Source: RBG-16-66-20 sp038040245
Lineage (GTDB): Bacteria; Pseudomonadota; Gammaproteobacteria; Burkholderiales; SG8-39
Assembly (NCBI GenBank): GCA_038040245.1
Contig: JBBPIU010000084.1
Location: 1 to 13,677, forward strand
Direction: 5' to 3'
DNA: 13,677 nt
Part shown: one piece after another, positions 8,567 through 13,677 of the stretch
Position numbering within the stretch: the stretch's first letter is position 1
Layout of the letters: each line of letters opens with the position of its first letter
The notes under the pieces: model-generated
What the model was told of the DNA's origin: nothing
What the model saw: the letters and a program-made list of their open reading frames with translations, nothing else
Databases searched by the model: none
Made by a program: the position numbers and the translations under genes

Positions 8567-9147
8567 TGGCGCAAATCGCTCCGGAGAGCCTGCTTTCTCT
8601 CGAGGTTTACGCCCGGGAGCGCAACGCCTACCGCGCCCGGGTGATCGCCCACAAGAAGCTGCGCACCGTGCACTTGGGCGAGCACGTCACGCTGATCTTC
8701 GAGGACGAGCTGACGATCCGCTACCAGGTGCAGGAGATGCTGCGCATCGAGCGAATCTTCGAGGCCGAAGGCATCCGTGGCGAGCTCGAGGCCTACAACC
8801 CGCTGATCCCGGACGGCGCCAACTGGAAGGCGACGATGCTGATCGAGTATCCGGAGCCCGAGGAGCGGCGCCGGCGGCTCGCGCAGTTGAAGGGGATCGA
8901 GGACCGCACCTGGGTGGAGGTCGAAGGCTGCGCGCGCGTGCATGCGATCGCGGACGAGGACATGGAGCGCGAGAACGAGGAGAAGACCTCCGCGGTGCAT
9001 TTCGTGCGCTTCGAGCTCGACGAGCAGATGCGCCGGGCGCTGAAGCAGGACGCCGCTCTGTCGATCGGCGTTGACCATCCGAACTACCGCGCCAGCGTGG
9101 TGGTCAATCCGGAAGTGCGCTCGTCGCTGGCGGGCGATCTGGCGTGA
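8566..9147 (+). CDS. DUF3501 family protein
   Basis: A 193-residue cytoplasmic protein matching DUF3501: N-terminal LLSLEVYARERNAYRARVIA, a central ITLxFED-like stretch (VTLIFEDELTIRYQVQEMLR, 41-60), and the conserved YNPLIPDGANWKATMLIEYP (77-96). Its biochemical function is unknown. From memory, the family is regularly encoded with rubrerythrin and an HdrB/GlpC-like Fe-S protein, so a role in electron supply or peroxide defence is inferred from context. Here it follows rubrerythrin with a TGATG overlap and no Fe-S gene. The frame is open upstream, but that region is rubrerythrin out of frame. It is rich in Glu and Arg, with no membrane segment or cysteine cluster (single C122). Confidence 0.85.
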   Translation: MAQIAPESLLSLEVYARERNAYRARVIAHKKLRTVHLGEHVTLIFEDELTIRYQVQEMLRIERIFEAEGIRGELEAYNPLIPDGANWKATMLIEYPEPEERRRRLAQLKGIEDRTWVEVEGCARVHAIADEDMERENEEKTSAVHFVRFELDEQMRRALKQDAALSIGVDHPNYRASVVVNPEVRSSLAGDLA

Positions 9148-9686
9148 GCCTGCCGCGCGTTCTGGGGCTCGCCCCGCTGTTTCTTTTCTTCATTGCGAGT
9201 CTGGCTGCGTCGCAGGCCAACCCGCCGAAAAGCGACTGGGAGCTGGAACAGGAAAAGCGCGACTTCAAGGAAGCCGAAATCACCTTGCCCGCGACGCCCA
9301 TGGGCGAGCTGATCGAGTTCTTCGTCTCCGCGGCGTCGAATTTCAGATTTTTCATCGACCCGCGATCGCTCTCGGTGGGCGCCGACGACGTGGTGCGCTA
9401 CACGCTGGTGGCGCGCAGCCCATCGGGGGCCGAGACCGTCAGCTACGAGGGCATGCGCTGCAACGGCGGTACCTACAAGGTATATGCGTTTGTCAACGGC
9501 GGCGTCTGGTCGCGGTCGCGAGGCAATCCGGACTGGCGGCCGATCGAACCGAAAAGCGTGCAACGCTGGCACCCGGCGTTGCGGCGCGAATATTTCTGCC
9601 CCTTCGACGTCCGGATTTCGACCGCGGCGGAGGGCCTTGACTACCTGCGGCGCGGCGGCCATCCCGACTTCAAGCGGAGTTTCTAG
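9144..9686 (+). CDS. CNP1-like family secreted protein
   Basis: A 180-residue exported protein resembling the CNP1 (cryptic neisserial protein 1) family. It has a signal peptide (about 1-25), then WELEQEKRDFKEAEITLPATP and a beta-rich body with FFVSAASNFRFFIDPRSLSVG and VVRYTLVARSPSGAETVSYEGMRC. Two cysteines remain in the mature part (C106, C152) and could form a disulfide in the periplasm. No enzymatic function is known. It starts with GTG overlapping the DUF3501 stop (GTGA at 9144-9147), so it depends on upstream translation. It converges with proB, its common betaproteobacterial neighbour. The C-terminus YLRRGGHPDFKRSF is complete. Confidence 0.85.
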   Translation: MSLPRVLGLAPLFLFFIASLAASQANPPKSDWELEQEKRDFKEAEITLPATPMGELIEFFVSAASNFRFFIDPRSLSVGADDVVRYTLVARSPSGAETVSYEGMRCNGGTYKVYAFVNGGVWSRSRGNPDWRPIEPKSVQRWHPALRREYFCPFDVRISTAAEGLDYLRRGGHPDFKRSF

Positions 9687-9710
9687 AGCAGCACCAGATT
9701 GTGTGCTGTT
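9687..9710. terminator. Possible small bidirectional hairpin between convergent genes
   Basis: CAGCAC (9689-9694) pairs with GTGCTG (9703-9708) around an 8-base loop, with an A-T and a G-T pair able to extend the stem. It fills the whole 22-base gap between the convergent CNP1-like and proB stop codons. There is no real U-run on either side, so termination would be weak. Confidence 0.35.
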
Positions 9711-10830
9711 AAAGCAGGACTAAATTGTCGCGGTGGATGAGTTCTGGCTCGTCTACATAGCCAAGCACCGCTTCGATTTCCGCGGAGGGCTTGCGCATGA
9801 TCTGGCGCGTCTCGGCGGCAGAGTAATTTACCAGGCCGCGCGCGACTTCGCGCCCCTGCGGATCCTCGCAGGCGACCATCGCGCCGCGCTCGAAATCCCC
9901 GGAGACGCCGGTCACACCGATCGGCAGCAGGCTTTTGCCGCCGCTGGCGAGCGCTTTCGCGGCGCCCGCATCCAGCTTCAGGCGCCCGCCAACGTTCAGG
10001 TGATCGGCGAGCCACTGCTTTTTTGCCGCTATCGGCAGGGTGCGCGCCGTGAGCAGCGTGCCCACGCGTTCGCCCCGCGCAATGCGCAACAGCACGTCGG
10101 GTTCGCGCCCCGAAGCGATCACCGTGTGCGCGCCGCTGCGCGCCGCGCGCTTCGCGGCGAGCACCTTGGTCAGCATGCCGCCGCGCGCGAGCGCCGTCCC
10201 GGTGCCCCCGGCAATGGACTCGAGAGTGGGATCGCCCGCTTCGCGTTCCTGAATTAATTTTGCAGTTGAAACCTTTCGCGGGTCCGCGTCGTACAGCCCG
10301 GCCTGGTCGGTAAGGATGATGAGCGCGTCGGCTTCGACCAGGTTGGCGACCAGCGCGCCCAGGGTGTCGTTGTCGCCGAACTTGATCTCGTCGGTCACCA
10401 CCGTGTCGTTCTCGTTGATCACCGGGATGACGCCGAGCTCGAGCAGCGTGCGCAGCGTCGAGCGTGCGTTCAGGTAGCGCTGCCGGTCGGCCAGGTCCGC
10501 GTGCGTCAGCAGCACCTGCGCGGTCGCGAGGCCGTGCTCGCGAAAGCTTGTCTCGTAGCATTGCACCAGGCCCATCTGCCCGACGGCCGCCGCTGCCTGC
10601 AGTTCGTGCATCGCGTGCGGCCGGCGCGTCCAGCCCAGCCGCTGCAGGCCCTCGGCAATGGCGCCGCTCGAAACCAGCACGCAGCGCTTGCCGAGTGCGC
10701 GCAGCTGCGCGATCTGCGCCGCCCAGCGCGCGATCGCGGCGGCGTCGAGCCCGCGGCCGTCGTTGGTCACGAGCGAGGACCCGACCTTGACGACCAGCGT
10801 CGTGGCGGCCGCGACGGCACTAGGCTGCAC
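9709..10830 (-). CDS. proB: Glutamate 5-kinase with PUA domain
   Basis: A 373-residue cytoplasmic enzyme that phosphorylates L-glutamate to glutamyl-5-phosphate, the first and usually proline-inhibited step of proline synthesis. Kinase motifs are VVKVGSSLV (13-21), VLVSSGAIAEG (51-61), VINENDTVVTDEIKFGDNDT (137-156), LTDQAGLYDADPR (173-185) and GTGTALARGGMLTKVLAA (209-226). A PUA domain covers about 275-365. The start is taken as GTG 10830 because AGAAGGA sits five bases upstream and the length then fits the family; ATG 10851, seven codons earlier, has no Shine-Dalgarno. The gene overlaps the end of obgE by 11 bases, so the two are co-transcribed. The partner proA is not in the window. Confidence 0.94.
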   Translation of the reverse strand: MQPSAVAAATTLVVKVGSSLVTNDGRGLDAAAIARWAAQIAQLRALGKRCVLVSSGAIAEGLQRLGWTRRPHAMHELQAAAAVGQMGLVQCYETSFREHGLATAQVLLTHADLADRQRYLNARSTLRTLLELGVIPVINENDTVVTDEIKFGDNDTLGALVANLVEADALIILTDQAGLYDADPRKVSTAKLIQEREAGDPTLESIAGGTGTALARGGMLTKVLAAKRAARSGAHTVIASGREPDVLLRIARGERVGTLLTARTLPIAAKKQWLADHLNVGGRLKLDAGAAKALASGGKSLLPIGVTGVSGDFERGAMVACEDPQGREVARGLVNYSAAETRQIMRKPSAEIEAVLGYVDEPELIHRDNLVLL

Positions 10831-11857
10831 GGCGGTCCTTCTTTTTTTCATTTGTTGAAATAAACTCGAATACCCGGGCAGACAAGTCCCTGCAGCCCTT
10901 GCCGCTGATCGCGGAGATCTGGAACCACGGCGCTTTCCAGCGCAGCGCGCGCACGATCTTGCGCGCGCGCGCGTCGGCCTCCGCAGCGTTGGACAGGAGG
11001 TCGGTCTTGTTGAACACCAGCCAGCGCGGTTTGTCGTACAGCGACGGGTCGTATTTCTTCAGTTCGTTCGCCAGCGCGCGCGCGTCTTTCGCCGGATCGG
11101 CGCCGTCTTCGGGCGGCAGCAGGTCCACCAGGTGCAGCAGCAGCCGGGTGCGCGACAGGTGGCGCAGGAACTGGTGGCCGAGGCCCGCGCCTTCGGCCGC
11201 ACCCTCGATCAGGCCTGGAATGTCGGCGACCACGAAGCTCGCATTGTGCGCGATGCGCACCACGCCGAGGGACGGATTGAGCGTGGTGAACGGATAGTCG
11301 GCGACTTTCGGCCGCGCCGCCGTCACGGCGCGGATGAAGGTGGATTTGCCGGCATTGGGCAGGCCCAGCAGCCCGACGTCGGCAAGCACGCGCAGTTCGA
11401 GCGCGAGCTCGCGGGACGCTCCCGGCTCGCCGCGCGTGAACTGCCTGGGCGCGCGGTTGATGCTCGACTTGAAATGCAGGTTGCCCAAGCCCCCCTGGCC
11501 GCCCTTTGCCAGCAACGCGCGCTGGCCGTGCGCCGCGAGGTCGGCGAGCAGCCCGCCGTCCTCGTCCTTTACCAGGGTGCCCACCGGCATGCGCAATTCG
11601 ATGTCCTCGCCCGCGCGCCCGTACTTGTCGGCGCCGCGGCCAGGCACGCCATGCTCTGCGCGGTGGATGCGCGCGAAGCGGTAGTCGACCAGGGTATTGA
11701 TGTTGCGATCCGCCACCGCCCAGACGCTGCCGCCGCGGCCGCCATCGCCGCCCGAGGGACCGCCGCGAGGCACGAATTTCTCGCGCCGGAACGCGGCGCT
11801 GCCGTCGCCGCCCTTGCCGGCGTGCACCTGGATCTTCGCTTCGTCGATGAACTTCAT
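10820..11857 (-). CDS. obgE: Obg/CgtA GTPase
   Basis: A 345-residue essential GTPase that binds the 50S subunit late in assembly and links ribosome maturation to (p)ppGpp. The glycine-rich Obg fold is at 1-158 (GKGGDGSAAFRREKFVPRGG). The G domain follows, with G1 GLPNAGKST (165-173), G2 in the PFTTLNPSLG region (189-198), G3 DIPGLIEGA (212-220), G4 NKTD (283-286) and G5 SAISGKG (315-321). The C-terminus is short and basic, without the acidic tail of some orthologues. It follows rplU-rpmA as usual, but an intrinsic terminator ends only six bases before its ATG and no clear Shine-Dalgarno is visible, so expression seems to depend on read-through or an attenuator-like switch. Its 3' end overlaps proB. 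Confidence 0.96.
   Translation of the reverse strand: MKFIDEAKIQVHAGKGGDGSAAFRREKFVPRGGPSGGDGGRGGSVWAVADRNINTLVDYRFARIHRAEHGVPGRGADKYGRAGEDIELRMPVGTLVKDEDGGLLADLAAHGQRALLAKGGQGGLGNLHFKSSINRAPRQFTRGEPGASRELALELRVLADVGLLGLPNAGKSTFIRAVTAARPKVADYPFTTLNPSLGVVRIAHNASFVVADIPGLIEGAAEGAGLGHQFLRHLSRTRLLLHLVDLLPPEDGADPAKDARALANELKKYDPSLYDKPRWLVFNKTDLLSNAAEADARARKIVRALRWKAPWFQISAISGKGCRDLSARVFEFISTNEKKKDRRAA
10836..10842 (-). promoter_or_regulatory. Shine-Dalgarno deciding the proB start
   Basis: AGAAGGA on the - strand, five bases before GTG 10830. It lies inside the last codons of obgE, just after a run of seven A, and favours GTG 10830 over the in-frame ATG 10851. Confidence 0.6.
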
Positions 11858-11862
11858 AAATG

Positions 11863-11893
11863 AAAAAGCCCCACCGACTCCGGCGGGGCTTTT
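11863..11893 (-). terminator. Intrinsic terminator after rplU-rpmA
   Basis: On the - strand, GCCCCGCCG pairs with CGGTGGGGC (9-bp stem with one G-U pair) around the loop GAGT, followed by TTTTT. AAAA before the stem can extend the pairing. On the + strand the G-U pair becomes an A-C mismatch, so the element is built for - strand transcription. It ends six bases before the obgE ATG. Confidence 0.85.
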
Positions 11894-11904
11894 CGCGGAG
11901 TCGG
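11868..11904 (-). promoter_or_regulatory. Attenuator-like alternative hairpins ahead of obgE
   Basis: In the - strand RNA, CCGACTCCG (11904-11896) is a perfect 9-base complement of CGGAGTCGG (11882-11874), which covers the terminator loop and parts of both its arms. The two hairpins cannot coexist: pairing of the upstream segment would break the terminator and expose the G-rich stretch before obgE. The upstream segment starts eight bases after the rpmA stop codon, within reach of a terminating ribosome. The pairing is read directly from the sequence; the regulatory role is inference. Confidence 0.45.
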
Positions 11905-11912
11905 GTAGGCTT

Positions 11913-12170
11913 TTAAGCCGGCAGAACGCTCACGGTTTTCTTGTTGCCCGCACCCTTGACCGAGTACTCGACCTTGCCGGCGATGCGCGCATACAGCGTG
12001 TGGTCGCGTCCGACGCCGACGTTGACGCCCGGGTGCACCACGGTGCCGCGCTGCCGTATCAGGATCTGGCCGGCGCTGGCGCTCTCGCCACCGTAGGTCT
12101 TGACGCCCAGCCGTTTCGCGTTGGAATCGCGCCCGTTGCGCGAACTTCCGCCTGCTTTCTTATGTGCCAT
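11913..12170 (-). CDS. rpmA: 50S ribosomal protein L27
   Basis: An 85-residue L27, a large-subunit protein whose N-terminus reaches the peptidyl transferase centre. The sequence MAHKKAGGSSRNGRDSNAKR, followed by GVKTYGGESASAGQILIRQRGT and HPGVNVGVGRDHTLYA, is typical and of normal length. There is no cleavable N-terminal extension of the Firmicutes type. It follows rplU after 32 bases with a purine-rich AGAGAGAAG before the ATG, and is followed by the terminator before obgE. Confidence 0.98.
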   Translation of the reverse strand: MAHKKAGGSSRNGRDSNAKRLGVKTYGGESASAGQILIRQRGTVVHPGVNVGVGRDHTLYARIAGKVEYSVKGAGNKKTVSVLPA

Positions 12171-12202
12171 GGGGGCTTCTCTCTTGTCTGCTTAACAGTT
12201 GC

Positions 12203-12517
12203 TCAGGCACCGACGATTTCGTCGATGCGCACTTCGGTGAAGCCCTGCCGGTGGCCCTGGGTCTTGGCGAAATGCTTGCGGCGGCGGAGCTTGAAAATGC
12301 GGATTTTCTCGCCGCGTCCCTGCGCCACGACCGTCGCCTTGACGGTGGCGCCGTCCACGAACGGCGCGCCGACGCGCACGCCGTCGCCCTCTCCAAGCAT
12401 CAGGACGCGGTCGAACGACACCGTTGCGCCGACCTCGACCGCGAGCGACTCGACCTTCACCTGCTCGCCGGATTTGACCCGGTACTGCTTGCCGCCCGTC
12501 TGAATCACCGCATACAT
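12203..12517 (-). CDS. rplU: 50S ribosomal protein L21
   Basis: A 104-residue L21, which binds 23S rRNA during large-subunit assembly. MYAVIQTGGKQYRVKSGEQV and the basic segment IFKLRRRKHFAKTQGHRQGFTEV (about 74-96) are diagnostic. It is the first gene of the rplU-rpmA transcription unit, driven by the near-consensus promoter at 12556-12585 with a leader of about 30 bases. Only a weak AGG (in ACAGGTTC) precedes the ATG. Confidence 0.98.
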   Translation of the reverse strand: MYAVIQTGGKQYRVKSGEQVKVESLAVEVGATVSFDRVLMLGEGDGVRVGAPFVDGATVKATVVAQGRGEKIRIFKLRRRKHFAKTQGHRQGFTEVRIDEIVGA

Positions 12518-12555
12518 GGCTGAACCTGTGCTGAAATAGTGTGCAAAGACTTGGA

Positions 12556-12585
12556 ATTATAAGGGATTTCATGCGGCCAGGTCAA
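12556..12585 (-). promoter_or_regulatory. Strong sigma-70 promoter of rplU-rpmA
   Basis: On the - strand the -35 is TTGACC (12585-12580) and the -10 a perfect TATAAT (12561-12556), with an 18-base spacer. Transcription would start near 12549 and give a leader of about 30 bases before rplU. This is the best promoter match in the window, as expected for ribosomal protein genes. Confidence 0.85.
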
Positions 12586-12594
12586 AGGCTGCTG

Positions 12595-12603
12595 TGCTAA
12601 TTT
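12595..12603 (+). promoter_or_regulatory. Extended -10 promoter candidate for ispB
   Basis: TGC-TAATTT is an extended -10 element (TGn plus a hexamer). A start about seven to ten bases downstream falls at or within a few bases of the ispB ATG at 12614, implying a leaderless or near-leaderless mRNA. No -35 match is seen at the proper distance. Confidence 0.4.
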
Positions 12604-12613
12604 CCATCCCCTT

Positions 12614-13594
12614 ATGGAGAACCTCCCCTTCCTGGCGCCGGTCGCGGCGGACATGCAGCGTGTCGACCAGGTGATCCGCGCCCGGCTCGGCTCGGACGTG
12701 GCGCTGGTGCGCCAGGTCGCCGAGTACATCGTCGCCGGCGGCGGCAAGCGCCTGCGCCCGGCCCTGGTGCTGCTCTCGGCCGGGGCCGCCGGCTATCCGG
12801 GCGATGCCGGCGGCGAGCGGCACTACGAGATGGCGGCGGTGATCGAGTTCATCCATACCGCCACGCTCCTGCACGACGATGTGGTGGACGCATCCGATCT
12901 TCGGCGCGGCCGTAAGACGGCGAACGCCGAATTCGGCAATGCTGCCTCGGTGCTGGTGGGCGACTTTCTCTATTCGCGCGCTTTCCAGATGATGCTGGGC
13001 GCCGACAGCATGCGCGTGATGCAGGTGCTCGCCGACGCGACCAACAAGATCGCCGAGGGCGAGGTGCTGCAGCTGATGAACTGCCATGACCCGGACGTGG
13101 ACGAGGGCGGTTACCTGGAGGTGATCCGGCGCAAAACCGCGAAGCTCTTTGAGGCGGCGGCTCGCCTGGGGGCCGTGCTGGGGGCCGCGCCGGCGCCGCT
13201 GGAAGAAGGGCTTGCGGAGTACGGCATGCGCCTCGGCACGGCCTTCCAGTTGATCGACGACGTGCTCGACTACTCGGGCGATGCGGCAACCATCGGCAAG
13301 AGCCTGGGCGACGACCTGGCCGAGGGCAAGCCGACCCTGCCGCTGATCCGCGCCATGGCAAGCGGCTCGCCGGCGCATGCCGGCGTGGTGCGCCGCGCGA
13401 TCATCGGCGGCGGACGCGACGACTTCGCGCAGGTGCTGGAGGCGGTCAGGGCCACCGGCGCGCTTGAGTATGCGCGTGAGGTCGCGGTACGCGAAGGCGA
13501 AGCGGCGCGGCGCGCGCTGAAGGGGCTTCCTGCCTCGAACTACAAGGATTCTTTGTTAGAATTGGCATCCTTCTCGGTGGTTCGCCGTTCCTAG
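12614..13594 (+). CDS. ispB: Octaprenyl (polyprenyl) diphosphate synthase
   Basis: A 326-residue trans-polyprenyl synthase that extends farnesyl diphosphate with isopentenyl diphosphate to make the ubiquinone side chain; the exact chain length (often C40) cannot be read with certainty. Motifs: GGGKRLRPALVLL (42-54); first aspartate-rich motif LLHDDVVDASDLRRG (85-99) with D88, D89 and D92; GDFLYSRAF (116-124); second motif FQLIDDVLDY (211-220) with D215, D216 and D219; then GKSLGDDLAEGKPTLP (228-243). The gene is divergent from rplU, the usual arrangement. The ATG at 12614 has no Shine-Dalgarno and lies just after a possible extended -10, so it may be leaderless. A tRNA gene begins two bases after its stop. 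Confidence 0.95.
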   Translation: MENLPFLAPVAADMQRVDQVIRARLGSDVALVRQVAEYIVAGGGKRLRPALVLLSAGAAGYPGDAGGERHYEMAAVIEFIHTATLLHDDVVDASDLRRGRKTANAEFGNAASVLVGDFLYSRAFQMMLGADSMRVMQVLADATNKIAEGEVLQLMNCHDPDVDEGGYLEVIRRKTAKLFEAAARLGAVLGAAPAPLEEGLAEYGMRLGTAFQLIDDVLDYSGDAATIGKSLGDDLAEGKPTLPLIRAMASGSPAHAGVVRRAIIGGGRDDFAQVLEAVRATGALEYAREVAVREGEAARRALKGLPASNYKDSLLELASFSVVRRS

Positions 13595-13596
13595 TT

Positions 13597-13673
13597 CGGG
13601 GTGTAGCTCAGCCTGGTAGAGTACTGCGTTCGGGACGCAGGTGTCGCTGGTTCGAATCCAGTCACCCCGACCA
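13597..13673 (+). tRNA. tRNA-Pro (anticodon CGG)
   Basis: A complete 77-base tRNA including an encoded CCA end. The acceptor arms CGGGGTG (13597-13603) and CACCCCG (13663-13669) pair fully, with discriminator A and the C1-G72 pair typical of bacterial tRNA-Pro. The anticodon arm is CTGCG / CGCAG around TTCGGGA, giving anticodon CGG at 13631-13633, which reads CCG. The T loop is TTCGAAT. It starts two bases after the ispB stop and is probably processed from the ispB transcript. Confidence 0.97.
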
Positions 13674-13677
13674 ATTC

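Noticed and set aside
10842..10848. -1 programmed frameshift from obgE into proB at the A7 run
   Set aside because: The proB frame is +1 relative to obgE, so a classical -1 slip would not produce a fusion.
13597..13677. tRNA-Pro as an integration (att) site of a mobile element
   Set aside because: The window ends four bases after the tRNA, and no integrase or repeated tRNA end is visible.

Overview
The window looks like a chromosomal segment of a high-GC betaproteobacterium. The evidence is the gene order ispB / rplU-rpmA-obgE-proB, a CNP1-family gene next to proB, and rppH divergent from proS followed by a lytic transglycosylase; protein sequences such as ProB, ObgE and TgpA also read as betaproteobacterial. 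I cannot name the genus. Gene density is very high, no stretch over 150 bases is truly empty, and most neighbours on the same strand overlap by a few bases.

Left edge (1-510, + strand): the 3' end of a DUF433 antitoxin, then a DUF5615 PIN-like toxin that has lost about 30 internal residues in frame. After these come a 30-codon remnant of a secreted protein with an excellent ribosome binding site, and a palindromic intergenic repeat. This is a decaying toxin-antitoxin locus.

Cell-envelope operon (494-6767, - strand): proS, a small SLT-type lytic transglycosylase, a DUF58 protein, a TgpA-like membrane transglutaminase and mltB. Three of the four junctions are ATGA start/stop overlaps and the fourth has a 1-base gap, so the five genes are probably one translationally coupled transcript. 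The MoxR ATPase that commonly accompanies DUF58 and TgpA is absent. The editing domain of ProS is coded by clearly lower-GC DNA than the rest of the gene.

Stress and metal-redox block (6859-9686, + strand): rppH (mRNA 5' pyrophosphohydrolase), a two-CBS-domain protein, then an overlapping trio of rubrerythrin, DUF3501 and a secreted CNP1-like protein. No Fe-S partner gene lies between rubrerythrin and DUF3501.

Ribosome, GTPase and proline block (9709-12585, - strand): rplU and rpmA are driven by a near-consensus sigma-70 promoter and followed by a strong intrinsic terminator that ends six bases before the obgE start codon. A 9-base segment just after the rpmA stop can pair with part of that terminator, giving an attenuator-like arrangement ahead of obgE-proB. 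This is the most interesting regulatory signal in the window.

Right edge (12595-13677, + strand): ispB (polyprenyl diphosphate synthase for the quinone side chain), apparently leaderless, followed two bases later by a complete tRNA-Pro(CGG). I found no insertion sequence, phage gene, CRISPR array or clear unknown system; the novelty here is in regulation and gene-order details.
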